64,000 nt of DNA, taken from contig NZ_CAJHAJ010000002.1 in NCBI RefSeq assembly GCF_904846345.1, forward strand, positions 434,001-498,000, given 5' to 3'. Of the stretch, positions 10,174-19,145 are shown piece after piece; the first letter of the stretch is position 1; every line of letters starts with the position of its first letter. This DNA comes from Psychrobacter maritimus. GTDB taxonomy: Bacteria > Pseudomonadota > Gammaproteobacteria > Pseudomonadales > Moraxellaceae. The translations under genes were made by a program, and so were the position numbers. The notes under the pieces are model-generated. The model saw only the letters and a program-made list of their open reading frames with translations, had not been told where the DNA came from and made no database searches.

Positions 10174-10201
10174 AAAAAGGCAACCTATTGGTCGCCTTTT
10201 T
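10174..10201 (-). terminator. Terminator after the DUF442-like gene
   Basis: AAAAAGGC and ACC pair with GGT and GCCTTTTT around a TATT loop. The T/A runs on both sides make it bidirectional. It lies about 40 nt after the stop of the minus-strand gene. Confidence 0.85.
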
Positions 10202-10242
10202 ATTGAGCCCTGCTAATCAGTATAAATGGAATTGACGATAGC

Positions 10243-10812
10243 TTAGCGCGGCACTAATAAACGATTATGAACCTCTTCTGCAAGCTTCGTCAAACCATGA
10301 CTACGCCCACGTTCCATCGCCGTATCCATTTTACGCCCACGTAGCCAGCCAGCACGCAGCGCAATTGCTGCGCCAGCACGATTGCCAGAGCCACAATGCA
10401 TAACGGTTTTTTTGCCATGATGCTGACGTAGGATGTTATCAAACGCCAATATCTTTAGCTGTTTTAAATCATTCGCACCGCTTATAGGTAGCTGCTCATA
10501 AGCCATACCAGCACCCTCGACCGCCGCTCGTTCATCAAAACTTAGCTCATCATCAGGTTGCAAGTTAATCACCAACTCAACGCCAGCGGCCGCCAAAGCG
10601 GCTACTTTTGCTTCATCGAGTGCACCGCAGACAATGGTATTCGCCTCTGGACGAAAATAAGGCTCAAATATATCTGCTAAATTGATACCATTATCTATAG
10701 CGCTTGCAGCATTTTGTTCGTTAATATCGTTTTGCTCATTGGCAGCGCTTTGGTCTATCACAGCTGAACTATCAGGCTCAGCTGCGCTTATTGCATTTTC
10801 ATGTAAAGTCAT
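10243..10812 (-). CDS. DUF442-like (beta-lactamase hydrolase-like) putative phosphatase
   Basis: This 189-aa protein has a disordered acidic N-terminus of about 45 residues. It is followed by a small cysteine-phosphatase-like domain: ANTIVCGALDEAKVAALAAAG, INLQPDDE, then MHCGSGNRAGAAIALRAGW. The loop reads Cys-x4-Arg, as seen here, one residue shorter than the classical CX5R tyrosine-phosphatase loop. Families with this pattern (DUF442, the N-terminal part of Blh proteins) are predicted phosphatases or sulfur-related. The gene starts 49 nt after maoC, so the two are probably cotranscribed. Substrate unknown. Confidence 0.6.
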   Translation of the reverse strand: MTLHENAISAAEPDSSAVIDQSAANEQNDINEQNAASAIDNGINLADIFEPYFRPEANTIVCGALDEAKVAALAAAGVELVINLQPDDELSFDERAAVEGAGMAYEQLPISGANDLKQLKILAFDNILRQHHGKKTVMHCGSGNRAGAAIALRAGWLRGRKMDTAMERGRSHGLTKLAEEVHNRLLVPR

Positions 10813-10861
10813 AATTAGTGATGTGTTCGTGAAATATGAATGTTAAAAAATATGGCCTATT

Positions 10862-11776
10862 TTACTGGTTGTCAGCTTGCAATTTAATCACACCTGCAAG
10901 ATGCGGCTTGTCATTCTTAGCGCTATATAAGCCAAACTCACAGCTATCTTCTGCATTTTTAAGCTGTGCGACTGGTTCGGCAATCAGCTCTACTTCAGCG
11001 GGCAAAAAGATAGGCAGTTTAAATGACACTTCAACCGTACAAGCATCTGGCAGCTCATCCATCAAAGCCAGACATTTGGCTTTTGACCACATACCATGAG
11101 CAATGGCTTTAGGGAAACCAAACGCGCGTGCTGATAGCGGGTGCAGATGGATAAGGTTAAAGTCACCTGAAACAAACGCATAACGACGACCGATATCTTC
11201 TGGTACTTCAAAGATGCTGTGCACACCGTCTTCATTGACTGCTGGCTTCACGGTTACTGGACGCGGCGTGCTTTTTTTATCTTTGCTGCTTGATTTTTTG
11301 CCGCGTGATAAATAAGTAGAGGTCCCTTCCCAAATGACTTCATCGTTTGATTTCACCGTGGTGACAAAATCAAACTGCTGACCTTGGGCATGGTCGCGCA
11401 AGTTATCAAATTTTACCGCCATGGCAACCGTTTCACGCTCACCGATAGGACGATACTGAGTGACGCTATTATCCACGTGTACCAAACCTAGCATGGCAAA
11501 TGGAAACGGCTCTTTGACCATCATATTCATCTGCAACGTCTGTGATAAGACCGAAAAATACGTCACAGGCACTTTGCCATTATCAGCGAAACCACAAATC
11601 TTACGATAGTCATCAAGATTGCTTTGATCGATGTGCAAGTCATCTACATAATAGGTCGCTTGTGGCAATTGGTCGCGACTGATTTTTCCGCTATTACCAA
11701 TAGGCAATAAACTTTTGACGATATTAGCATAAGTGGTATGCGCTTTTGGCAACGCATCATAATGTTTGTCTGACAT
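10862..11776 (-). CDS. MaoC-like (R)-specific enoyl-CoA hydratase domain protein
   Basis: This hot-dog-fold protein belongs to the MaoC/hydratase-2 group, which hydrates trans-2-enoyl-CoA to (R)-3-hydroxyacyl-CoA. The C-terminal half holds the hydratase-2 signature: NLIHLHPLSARAFGFP near residue 213, then KAIAHGMWSKAKCL. The N-terminal half looks like the degenerate second hot dog of the double form. I start at ATG 11776 (MSDKHYDALP, 304 aa) because AGGA lies 7 nt upstream; a TTG nine codons earlier is less likely. Its neighbours are a FabG-type reductase and a thiolase, so it probably joins a fatty-acyl or hydroxyalkanoate pathway. Confidence 0.82.
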   Translation of the reverse strand: MSDKHYDALPKAHTTYANIVKSLLPIGNSGKISRDQLPQATYYVDDLHIDQSNLDDYRKICGFADNGKVPVTYFSVLSQTLQMNMMVKEPFPFAMLGLVHVDNSVTQYRPIGERETVAMAVKFDNLRDHAQGQQFDFVTTVKSNDEVIWEGTSTYLSRGKKSSSKDKKSTPRPVTVKPAVNEDGVHSIFEVPEDIGRRYAFVSGDFNLIHLHPLSARAFGFPKAIAHGMWSKAKCLALMDELPDACTVEVSFKLPIFLPAEVELIAEPVAQLKNAEDSCEFGLYSAKNDKPHLAGVIKLQADNQ

Positions 11777-11868
11777 AATAAATCCTAAGTGGGGCTTGAG
11801 CAAATTTTCTGGCTAGATGTAAAATGCGATGCATTCGTTTATTAGTAAGTGCTTTGACTGATACTTAC

Positions 11869-11948
11869 TTTGATTAATATTTACTTTGATTAATACTTGC
11901 TTTAAGTAATATTGACACTTATTTTGATTAATATAGGTTTTGATTAAA
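11869..11948. repeat. Paired direct repeats upstream of maoC
   Basis: The 10-mer TTTGATTAAT occurs at 11869, 11885 and 11923, with a one-mismatch copy at 11939. They form two pairs, each with 16-bp spacing, set 38 bp apart. They lie 93-172 nt upstream of the maoC start in an otherwise gene-free gap (11777-12246). They could be regulator sites or a decayed tandem repeat. Confidence 0.7.
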
Positions 11949-12080
11949 AGGTAATTTCGCCCAACAAAGAGGGTCACTCCCTTTACCCAATCCAGCTATT
12001 TATCATTATAGTAATAACCCGCCGCCAACATAAAAAACCATCTAACAAACCGGGCAAGTTATTATTACTGTGTTTTTATC

Positions 12081-12112
12081 ATAAAAAAGCCACCCTAGGG
12101 CAGCTTTATTAC
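12081..12112 (-). terminator. Probable terminator after the FabG-like gene
   Basis: AAAGC and CCC pair with GGG and GCTTT around TA, each side carrying one bulged base, with an A run before and a short T run after. It is about 135 nt after the minus-strand stop and suggests that maoC has its own promoter. The rest of 11804-12246 shows only AT-rich sequence. Confidence 0.5.
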
Positions 12113-12246
12113 AATTTATCAGCAATTTTTTCGTAAGCATATGTGAGGTAAATCTAAAACCTTACTGGATATCATATACTTAGTGCAAGCTTAATTGAGA
12201 TTAATCATCTATGTTATTAAGCAAAATTTTGCCTGCATTATATTTA

Positions 12247-13647
12247 CTAAGCACCTAATAAGCTTTGACCACACACACGTACGATGTTGCCATTTAGGCC
12301 GCCAGAAGCTGGTGAAGCAAACCATGCAATGGTCTCAGCTACGTCTACTGGTAAGCCGCCTTGGCTCATTGAGTTCATACGGCGACCGGCTTCACGAATG
12401 GCAAATGGAATCGCTTCTGTCATTTGCGTTTCGATAAACCCTGGGGCAACAGCGTTAATCGTCATACCTTTCGCATTGTCTTCTAACTGTTTAGCAGTGG
12501 CATTGACCAAACCAATAACGCCTGCTTTAGAAGTCGCATAGTTACTTTGACCTAAGTTACCGGCGATACCTGAGATTGATGAGACGCAAACAATACGCGC
12601 ATTTTCTTTTAGCACATCATTATCAAGCAAATAGCGGTTTAGCTTGGCAATACTGCCCAGGTTGATATTGATGACCATATCCCATTTTTGCTCATCCATG
12701 TTGGCAAGCGTTTTATCACGCGTGATACCAGCATTATGAATCACTGAATCTAGACCGCCACGTTTTTGCGCGGCTTCAGCGATTTCTTTGCCCGCATCTT
12801 CACTGGTGATATCGACTGTTAGCACTGAACCACTGATTTCGCTCGCGACTTTTTGTAAGTCAGCTTGCTGCTGTGGTACATCAAGACAAATAACGTGAGC
12901 GCCTTCGCGCGCTAAAACACGAGCAATGGCTTCGCCAATACCGCGACTTGCGCCCGTAACCAGCATGGTTTTTCCGCCCAAAGGCTGTGCCCAATCAACG
13001 TCAACGTTAGCGCCGTTGCTGACACGTACCACTTGTCCTGAGACATAGGCTGAACGGGCTGAGGTGAAAAAGCGTAATGTTGAGTCTAAGTTTTGCTCAG
13101 CGCCTTCGGCAACATAGATAAGCTGGGCCGTGATACCACGCTTAAACTCTTTACCGACCGACTTCACAAAACCTTCAAGCGCGCGTTGTGCCAATGCCGC
13201 TTCAATATCGGTGAGGTCTTCTGGTGGACGACCGATAACAATAACGCGACCTGATTTCTCTACGCGGCGCGCAACGGCATGAAAGAATTCATACACTTGC
13301 TTTAGCTCATCAGCATTACTGATATTACTGGCATCAAATAATAGGACTTTAAATTTATCATCGCCGCCTGTATTGGCCTTGGCTTTAACGCCGGCATCAG
13401 ACAGCGCATCTTTCACATTATCACTGCTATTTACAAACACGTCAGCATGCAGCTCTGACAAAATACGGGCTACTGACTCACTGATGGCGGTATTATCACC
13501 ATTAGCACGACCAACCAATACGCTACCACGTACCGCAGGCTGGCCACTATCAAAACGATCAAGCTCTACTGGCATAGGCAAGCCTAAGTTTTTTGCTACT
13601 TTTTTACCAATAGAAGACTGAACAAAATCACCATAACGGTCTGACAT
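12247..13647 (-). CDS. High-molecular-weight FabG-type 3-oxoacyl-ACP/CoA reductase (SDR)
   Basis: The protein has 466 residues, about twice a classical FabG. It has an N-terminal Rossmann-like region without the usual motifs (residues 1-215) and a C-terminal catalytic short-chain dehydrogenase. The NAD(P) motif TGASRGIGEAIA is near 232, HNAGITRDKTLANM near 306, and the catalytic SSISG...YATSKAG group at 355-375. The two-part form resembles FabG4-like reductases that act on 3-oxoacyl-CoA. It is divergent from the thiolase gene and upstream of maoC, making a thiolase-reductase-hydratase set. AGGA precedes the ATG at 13647. Confidence 0.88.
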   Translation of the reverse strand: MSDRYGDFVQSSIGKKVAKNLGLPMPVELDRFDSGQPAVRGSVLVGRANGDNTAISESVARILSELHADVFVNSSDNVKDALSDAGVKAKANTGGDDKFKVLLFDASNISNADELKQVYEFFHAVARRVEKSGRVIVIGRPPEDLTDIEAALAQRALEGFVKSVGKEFKRGITAQLIYVAEGAEQNLDSTLRFFTSARSAYVSGQVVRVSNGANVDVDWAQPLGGKTMLVTGASRGIGEAIARVLAREGAHVICLDVPQQQADLQKVASEISGSVLTVDITSEDAGKEIAEAAQKRGGLDSVIHNAGITRDKTLANMDEQKWDMVININLGSIAKLNRYLLDNDVLKENARIVCVSSISGIAGNLGQSNYATSKAGVIGLVNATAKQLEDNAKGMTINAVAPGFIETQMTEAIPFAIREAGRRMNSMSQGGLPVDVAETIAWFASPASGGLNGNIVRVCGQSLLGA

Positions 13648-14311
13648 AATATAATCCTATAATTAACGAGTAAGATAAAAATTAACGGGTAAATAATAGT
13701 AAACAAAAATGCAATGCGCCTATTATAAAGACTCACCAGCACTATCATTGATAAAAATTATTAGCATTTAGTAAATGGGCCTAAAACTGCCTCAACTATA
13801 CACTTCCATGCGAAACAAGTCCAAAAGCCACTAATGTCTATAACAATCTGTAGACAAGCCAGTATACAAGATGGCCACTTTTTCTCGGGTCAAAAACACC
13901 AAACTTATGCTAAAATCTAACGTATAAGTTATGGCAAACGCATTTATAGATAACAATATATTATCAAAAGCTCTGTTATGCAATGCAAATAATCAACACT
14001 AGCCAGTCGAAATGGCTGTTGTTAACTGACGTGAAGCGTTATTAACCCTTGCGATAGCTTAAACATAGTGTCACATCATTTGCCAAAGGCATACAGTAAG
14101 GCCGTAAAAAACGACTTATCATTAGCCACTGCATTTTAACCATTGTTATGTAATATAATCGCTGTCATTAGATAGCAATCATTCAGTAATAGTATCTGTA
14201 TACGATTTTTTTAACGTTTTAAGACTTTTTATTAAGCACTTTTTTACTGCTTTTTTTCATTAATACGTTCTTCCCTTTTTTCTTCTACCCATACTTTTTA
14301 AGGATAATATT
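13648..14311. other. 664-bp divergent intergenic region
   Basis: AT-rich gap between the FabG-like and thiolase genes that must hold promoters for both. I see a TATAAT at 14154-14159 without a convincing -35 box, and a short inverted repeat GTCTA...TAGAC around 13834-13853. No open frame worth calling was found. Confidence 0.5.
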
Positions 14312-15889
14312 ATGAGTAATAAAAATAATCACCCTGATAGCCCTGTTGTTGAAAGCACCGTTGTAAAAGCCAGCGATACAAAAAATACCGAATCAGCTGC
14401 GAAAGAGTCAGCTGCTAATTCAAAAGCGACTGAGTCGAAGAAAGCGGATACTAAAGCTGCTGATGTAAAAACAGATAGCTCTAAGAAAGACAACGCTAAA
14501 AAAGCCAGCGCTGCTAAAGATGACAACAAAGCCAAAGAAGCGGATACGACTAGCGCTAACAAAACCACTACTACTGCTAAAAAAGCCAGCCCAACCAAGC
14601 TTAGCTCAGGTCAACATCGCGTGGCTATCTTAGGCGGCAACCGTATTCCTTTTGCTCGCTCAAACGGTACTTATGCAGATGTGAGCAACACTGACATGCT
14701 AACCGCAGCGTTAGATGGTTTGGTTGAGCGTTTTAACTTACAAGACAAAAAAGTCGGTGAAGTGGTTGCTGGTGCAGTCATGAAACTGAGCCGCGATATC
14801 AACTTAACGCGTGAAGCGACATTAAGCACGGCATTGAACCCACATACCCCAACCTATGATATCTCACAAGCTTGTGGTACTGGCTTGCAAGCAACGTTTG
14901 CTTCTGCCAATAAAATCGCCCTTGGTATTATCGATTCGGCCATTACTGGCGGTGTTGATACGACTTCTGACGCGCCTATCGCAGTTGGCGATGGCTTACG
15001 TAAAGTGTTGATTAAATTGGGCGCTGCTAAAGACAATAAACAACGTCTAAAAGCGCTAATGGGTTTAAATCCAAAAGACTTACTTGATACCCCGCAAAAT
15101 GGCGAGCCACGTACTGGTTTATCAATGGGCGACCATCAAGCGATTACCACACTTGAGTGGAACATCAGCCGTGAAGCACAAGATGAGCTTGCTTTTACTA
15201 GCCATCAAAACCTAGCGCGCGCTTATGATGAAGGTTTCTTTGATGACCTAATCACCCCATATAAAGGTCTAACGCGCGACAACAACTTGCGCCCAGATAC
15301 TACCTTAGAGAAGCTAGCTAAATTAAAGCCTGTATTTGGCAAAAAGAACGCCAACCCAACCATGACAGCGGCTAACTCTACACCGCTAACGGATGGTGCT
15401 TCTTGTGTACTATTAGGTACTGATGAGTGGGCTGCAGCAAATGGTCTTAAGCCATTGGCTTATATCGTTCATCAAGAAACCGCTGCTGTTGACTTCATCG
15501 GTAAGTCTGGCGATAAAGAAGGCTTACTGATGGCGCCAGCTTATGCAGTACCGCGTATGCTTGAGCGTGCTGGTCTGACCTTGCAAGATTTTGACTTTTA
15601 TGAGATCCATGAAGCGTTTGCTTCGCAAGTGCTATCAACCCTTGCTGCTTGGGAAGATGAGAAGTTCTGTTCAGAGCGTTTAGGTCTTGATGCGCCATTA
15701 GGTTCTATCGATCGTAGCAAGCTAAACGTCAATGGTTCATCACTTGCCGCCGGTCACCCATTTGCTGCAACCGGTGGTCGTATCCTAGCCACTGCTGCTA
15801 AATTACTGGATCAAAAAGGATCAGGTCGCGCGCTTATCTCTATCTGCGCCGCTGGTGGTCAAGGTGTAACTTGCATCTTAGAGAAATAA
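14312..15889 (+). CDS. Acetyl-CoA C-acyltransferase (thiolase) with a Lys/Ala-rich N-terminal extension
   Basis: Thiolases cleave or form 3-oxoacyl-CoA. The catalytic domain starts near residue 100 (HRVAILGGNRIPFAR). It carries the nucleophile region SQACGTGLQATFAS, HEAFASQVLSTL with the catalytic His, NVNGSSLAAGHPFAATGGR, and the C-terminal ICAAGGQG with its Cys. The style is FadI-like. Residues 1-95 are unusual: almost only Ala, Lys, Ser, Thr and Asp, with KKA-type clusters like histone H1-type tails. The ATG is fixed by AAGGA upstream, and the extension is in frame without interruption. The rare Psychrobacter-type grouping with FabG and MaoC suggests beta-oxidation or hydroxyacyl-CoA metabolism. 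Confidence 0.9.
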   Translation: MSNKNNHPDSPVVESTVVKASDTKNTESAAKESAANSKATESKKADTKAADVKTDSSKKDNAKKASAAKDDNKAKEADTTSANKTTTTAKKASPTKLSSGQHRVAILGGNRIPFARSNGTYADVSNTDMLTAALDGLVERFNLQDKKVGEVVAGAVMKLSRDINLTREATLSTALNPHTPTYDISQACGTGLQATFASANKIALGIIDSAITGGVDTTSDAPIAVGDGLRKVLIKLGAAKDNKQRLKALMGLNPKDLLDTPQNGEPRTGLSMGDHQAITTLEWNISREAQDELAFTSHQNLARAYDEGFFDDLITPYKGLTRDNNLRPDTTLEKLAKLKPVFGKKNANPTMTAANSTPLTDGASCVLLGTDEWAAANGLKPLAYIVHQETAAVDFIGKSGDKEGLLMAPAYAVPRMLERAGLTLQDFDFYEIHEAFASQVLSTLAAWEDEKFCSERLGLDAPLGSIDRSKLNVNGSSLAAGHPFAATGGRILATAAKLLDQKGSGRALISICAAGGQGVTCILEK

Positions 15890-15932
15890 TTACTCTAAGA
15901 TATCCTTAGACAGTCAATAACGTTAAGCTTTT

Positions 15933-15972
15933 AAAATACCCTTTAATCTATTGATTAAAGGGTATTTTTTTG
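15933..15972 (+). terminator. Terminator after the thiolase gene
   Basis: AAATACCCTTTAATC / GATTAAAGGGTATTT is a 15-bp stem with a TATT loop and a T run, about 44 nt past the stop. Confidence 0.93.
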
Positions 15973-16127
15973 TCTAAATGAAAGTGTTATAAAGCGAATG
16001 CAACAAGCAAACACTGCTCACTCATAGCTGCATCATTAGATATGTTAAAATAGCTTTATAAAGGGCATTCATATAAAGAGCTGTCATCATAAAAGGCAGC
16101 CATAAAAATAGGTATTAGGAGTTTACT

Positions 16128-17141
16128 ATGAGCAAGGATCCTTCATCGATTGATCAGCAAATCTTAACCACGACCAAGCGGCGTGAGCTATCAACGCTTG
16201 AACAAGGCAGCTTCATTACCCGAATGGATAAAGAGGTATTTGGCGATGAGCTGCGCCGAAAAATGCATCAAGACTTGATAGATAGCTATGATGAAGAGCT
16301 TGAAAATGAGATAGACGATTACGTGCGCGACTTTCGTTTTGATGGGCGCGAGATGAGTGAGCAAGAAAAGCTTGATCGCCGTACTTATTTTCAAGAGTTA
16401 TTGCGACTGCAACGAGAGCTTATTAAGCTGCAAGATTGGGTGGTTGAATATGGTGAGCGTATCGTCGTGATATTTGAAGGGCGTGATTCTGCTGGTAAAG
16501 GCGGCGCTATTAAGCGTATTACTCAGCGCTTAAACCCACGTGTTTGCCGAGTGGCTGCCCTACCGGCTCCAACAGAACGTGAGCAATCGCAGTGGTATTT
16601 CCAGCGCTATGTGGCGCATCTGCCTGCTGCTGGCGAAATTGTCTTATTTGATCGTAGCTGGTATAACCGTGTGGGCGTCGAGCGCGTCATGGGATTTTGT
16701 ACCGATGCCCAGTACGAAGAGTTTTTCCAATCGGTACCTGAATTTGAGCGCATGCTGGTACGTTCAGGTATTCGCTTGGTCAAGTATTGGTTTTCGATTA
16801 CCGATGATGAGCAACATTCACGTTTTATGAGCCGTATTCATGACCCTCTTAAACAGTGGAAACTGTCGGCGATGGATTTGCAATCACGCCGCCGCTGGGA
16901 GGATTATACCAAGGCCAAAGAAACCATGTTTGAGCGCACGCATATTCCTGAAGCGCCGTGGTGGGTGGTCGAAGGTAATAATAAAAAACGCGCACGGCTA
17001 AACTGTATTGCCCATTTGCTTGAGCAAATCCCCTATAAAGAAGTACCGCGTGATGAGGTCGAGCTGCCTGAACGCAAGCGCGATGACGAATACTACCGCG
17101 AACCGATTCCTGATGATATGTATGTGCCACCGCGTTATTAA
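16128..17141 (+). CDS. ppk2: Polyphosphate kinase 2
   Basis: PPK2 enzymes transfer phosphate between polyphosphate and nucleotides, usually making GTP or ATP from the diphosphate. The 337-residue protein has one PPK2 domain. Its Walker A is FEGRDSAGKGGAIKR near residue 120, with the lid region PAPTEREQSQWYFQRY near 145 and Walker B FDRSWYNRVGVERVMGF near 172. A PWWVVEGNNKKRARLN segment follows near 282. The single domain and N-terminal helical arm fit class I enzymes. AGGAG precedes the ATG at 16128. It is a single-gene unit with terminators on both sides. Confidence 0.95.
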   Translation: MSKDPSSIDQQILTTTKRRELSTLEQGSFITRMDKEVFGDELRRKMHQDLIDSYDEELENEIDDYVRDFRFDGREMSEQEKLDRRTYFQELLRLQRELIKLQDWVVEYGERIVVIFEGRDSAGKGGAIKRITQRLNPRVCRVAALPAPTEREQSQWYFQRYVAHLPAAGEIVLFDRSWYNRVGVERVMGFCTDAQYEEFFQSVPEFERMLVRSGIRLVKYWFSITDDEQHSRFMSRIHDPLKQWKLSAMDLQSRRRWEDYTKAKETMFERTHIPEAPWWVVEGNNKKRARLNCIAHLLEQIPYKEVPRDEVELPERKRDDEYYREPIPDDMYVPPRY

Positions 17142-17185
17142 ATAAACAAATTTATGCACGTATTATTTAATAAAATATGACGCAT

Positions 17186-17226
17186 GAAAAAGCAGCCTTA
17201 TATATTTATAAGGCTGCTTTTTTATA
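17186..17226. terminator. Bidirectional terminator between ppk2 and pilZ
   Basis: AAAAAGCAGCCTTATA / TATAAGGCTGCTTTTT is a long near-perfect stem with A and T runs on either side, between two convergent genes. Confidence 0.92.
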
Positions 17227-17284
17227 TTATTTCGCTAGTATTTATAATAATCATAGCGAATACGATTGCTGATCTGTAGAAACA

Positions 17285-17632
17285 CTACATGGTATAAGTC
17301 GACTGTAAACTATCAATCTTACCGGCCAATAAACGCTCGACCTCATTTTTAATTCTTAGCCCAGCGATATCTGTACCTATCTGCACCGCAAAACCTGCTG
17401 GACGGCCACTTTGGCTTTTAGAATTAATCCAAACCACCTTGCCGTTCATAGGCAAGCGTTCGCTAGAATTGGGCAAAGTCACGGCAATAAACACCTCATC
17501 GCCCAGTTTTTGTATTCTATCAGACGGCACAAACAACGCGCCATTGGTCACAAAGGATAAATAGCTTGCGTATAACGTTTCCATATCTTCAATATGACAG
17601 GTTAAAATCCCGCCACGTCCTGGCATTGCCAT
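17285..17632 (-). CDS. pilZ: PilZ-family type IV pilus assembly protein
   Basis: This 115-residue single PilZ-like beta-barrel contains GILTCHIEDMETLYASYLSF near residue 8, GDEVFIAVTLP near 44, GKVVWINSKSQ near 64 and GFAVQIG near 80. It lacks the RxxxR and D/NxSxxG motifs needed for c-di-GMP binding. This matches the original PilZ of Pseudomonas, which works in pilus assembly through PilB and FimX, and not the c-di-GMP receptors. It follows holB by 40 nt, the same holB-pilZ order as in Pseudomonas. AAGGA precedes the start. Confidence 0.88.
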   Translation of the reverse strand: MAMPGRGGILTCHIEDMETLYASYLSFVTNGALFVPSDRIQKLGDEVFIAVTLPNSSERLPMNGKVVWINSKSQSGRPAGFAVQIGTDIAGLRIKNEVERLLAGKIDSLQSTYTM

Positions 17633-17672
17633 AGTTAGCTTCCTTTATGAGTGAGGTTTACTTTGTTTTGAT

Positions 17673-18815
17673 TTATAAATACGCCAATTCTTGCATCAGC
17701 TTATCATAAGCGAATTTTTCTTGCACATTTTGTTGTAGGGCGATTTTTGTTTGTTGTAGACTGTTTATAAACGCCTCAAAGCTACTTTCAGCAGGTTTAT
17801 AATTGCTTAAAGAGGCGGATAAATCGATGTCCTTTTGCAGCGCATCGAGACCCAAACATACACGGCGCATATCAACCAGCATCAGCTCCGACAGTTGAAT
17901 AAACTCGCTTATACTCAGCTGGGTTTGCCAATAATCGCTTGCCGCAATGCTACTGCGTTTACCGCTACGTAACGCTTGCCACGTTGTCAGCCATAACGCG
18001 CGCTTGCTATACCAAGGCGCTTGTGCAAGGGCAACCGCTGCTAAAGGCGCACCATTTGCCAATTGTATCAGCTGCTCAATGGCCGCCGTGCCGACCGCCT
18101 CACGGTTGACCGTACTGCCTAAAGCATGAGTGACATAATCGACTGAAACAGCAGGATCAATCGTTTGCAATGCCAGCTGCTGAACGCGGCTTTTTATGGT
18201 TGGCAGTAACTGCGCCGGAGTATCACTGATTAAGAATAAATGCACTTGCGCTTGTGGCTCTTCCAAAGTTTTAAGCAGCGCATTAGCCGCAGCAATGGTC
18301 ATTTGCTCTGCATAATCTAGCACACAAATCCGCATGCCCTGCCCGCCTTGATAAATAAACGGCTGTAGAGCACGGATATCATCGACTTTTATTTTTAACG
18401 CGGCGTTACTAGCAGCTTTGGCAGATTTTTTGTCTTTTGCGGTGCTAGTTGCTGCTTCTTTAGCATGAGCATTATCGGCACTGACTGGCATACTAATCAT
18501 TGGCAAGACTTGTAAGCTTGGATGCGTCCCTGATCTAAGCCATTGACAGCTCTCACAAACGCCGCAAGCGCCGAGCGGATGGCTATCGCGCTCGCGGCAT
18601 AATAACCATGCCACCAAGCGCCAGACAAAAGCACGCTTACCCATCCCTTGCATACCAGCCGCTAAGAGCGCGTGCGGTAAGGATTGCTGCGGCATTAATA
18701 CCCGCTTGGTCAGCTGCGACCATAACTCATTTTGCCACGGTAGTAACGGTGCAAAGTAAATACTATCGCTCAAAGGCACTGTGCTGGTCATTTCAGTTAT
18801 CTCACTTATGGTCAT
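17673..18815 (-). CDS. holB: DNA polymerase III delta' subunit
   Basis: HolB is the clamp-loader subunit that, with delta, gamma/tau and the SSB-linked subunits, loads the beta clamp. The AAA-type start is HALLAAGMQGMGKRAF near residue 48, with a degenerate P-loop. It is followed by the Zn-binding cysteines CGVCESCQWLRSGTHP near 84. The sensor region has ALLKTLEEPQAQVHLFLIS near 185 and TIKSRVQQL near 211. A 30-residue polar insert (KEAATSTAKDKKSAKA) lies at about 115-140. At 380 residues it is slightly long. Two in-frame ATGs (18815 and 18791) are possible and neither has a clear ribosome-binding site. Confidence 0.9.
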   Translation of the reverse strand: MTISEITEMTSTVPLSDSIYFAPLLPWQNELWSQLTKRVLMPQQSLPHALLAAGMQGMGKRAFVWRLVAWLLCRERDSHPLGACGVCESCQWLRSGTHPSLQVLPMISMPVSADNAHAKEAATSTAKDKKSAKAASNAALKIKVDDIRALQPFIYQGGQGMRICVLDYAEQMTIAAANALLKTLEEPQAQVHLFLISDTPAQLLPTIKSRVQQLALQTIDPAVSVDYVTHALGSTVNREAVGTAAIEQLIQLANGAPLAAVALAQAPWYSKRALWLTTWQALRSGKRSSIAASDYWQTQLSISEFIQLSELMLVDMRRVCLGLDALQKDIDLSASLSNYKPAESSFEAFINSLQQTKIALQQNVQEKFAYDKLMQELAYL

Positions 18816-18952
18816 CGCTCAATGCTTTTAATGCGTTCACTACCTTTAACACGCTGAACACCTTTAATATATTCAATCTGCTAATACACTTAAAACCTTT
18901 AAAGACCGAATAAACCAATTATTTTTAATCAAAAATATTGGTTTTTTACTTA

Positions 18953-19122
18953 GGGCGTGTCCTCAATTCAATCGATGTACATCTAAATGGGCTAAAAATG
19001 GCTAAATTTTGCCAAACCTCGTCAAATAGCTGGGTAATATCCCGATATTAACTGCACTATTTTCCTCGTTTGGCTACAATTTATCTCATTTTTATCACCA
19101 TTTTTAAAATGAGGACACGCCC
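18953..19122 (+). mobile_element. 170-bp MITE-like element, copy A
   Basis: The element has perfect 13-bp terminal inverted repeats, GGGCGTGTCCTCA, and is flanked by TA on both sides (18951-18952, 19123-19124), a target duplication typical of Tc1/mariner-IS630-like or some IS5-group transposition. It has no coding capacity. It lies 23 nt downstream of the kdsB stop and upstream of holB. Copy B at 23615-23784 is the same length, in opposite orientation, with six mismatches by my alignment. Confidence 0.9.
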
Positions 19123-19145
19123 TAGGCTATTATTAATTATCTATA

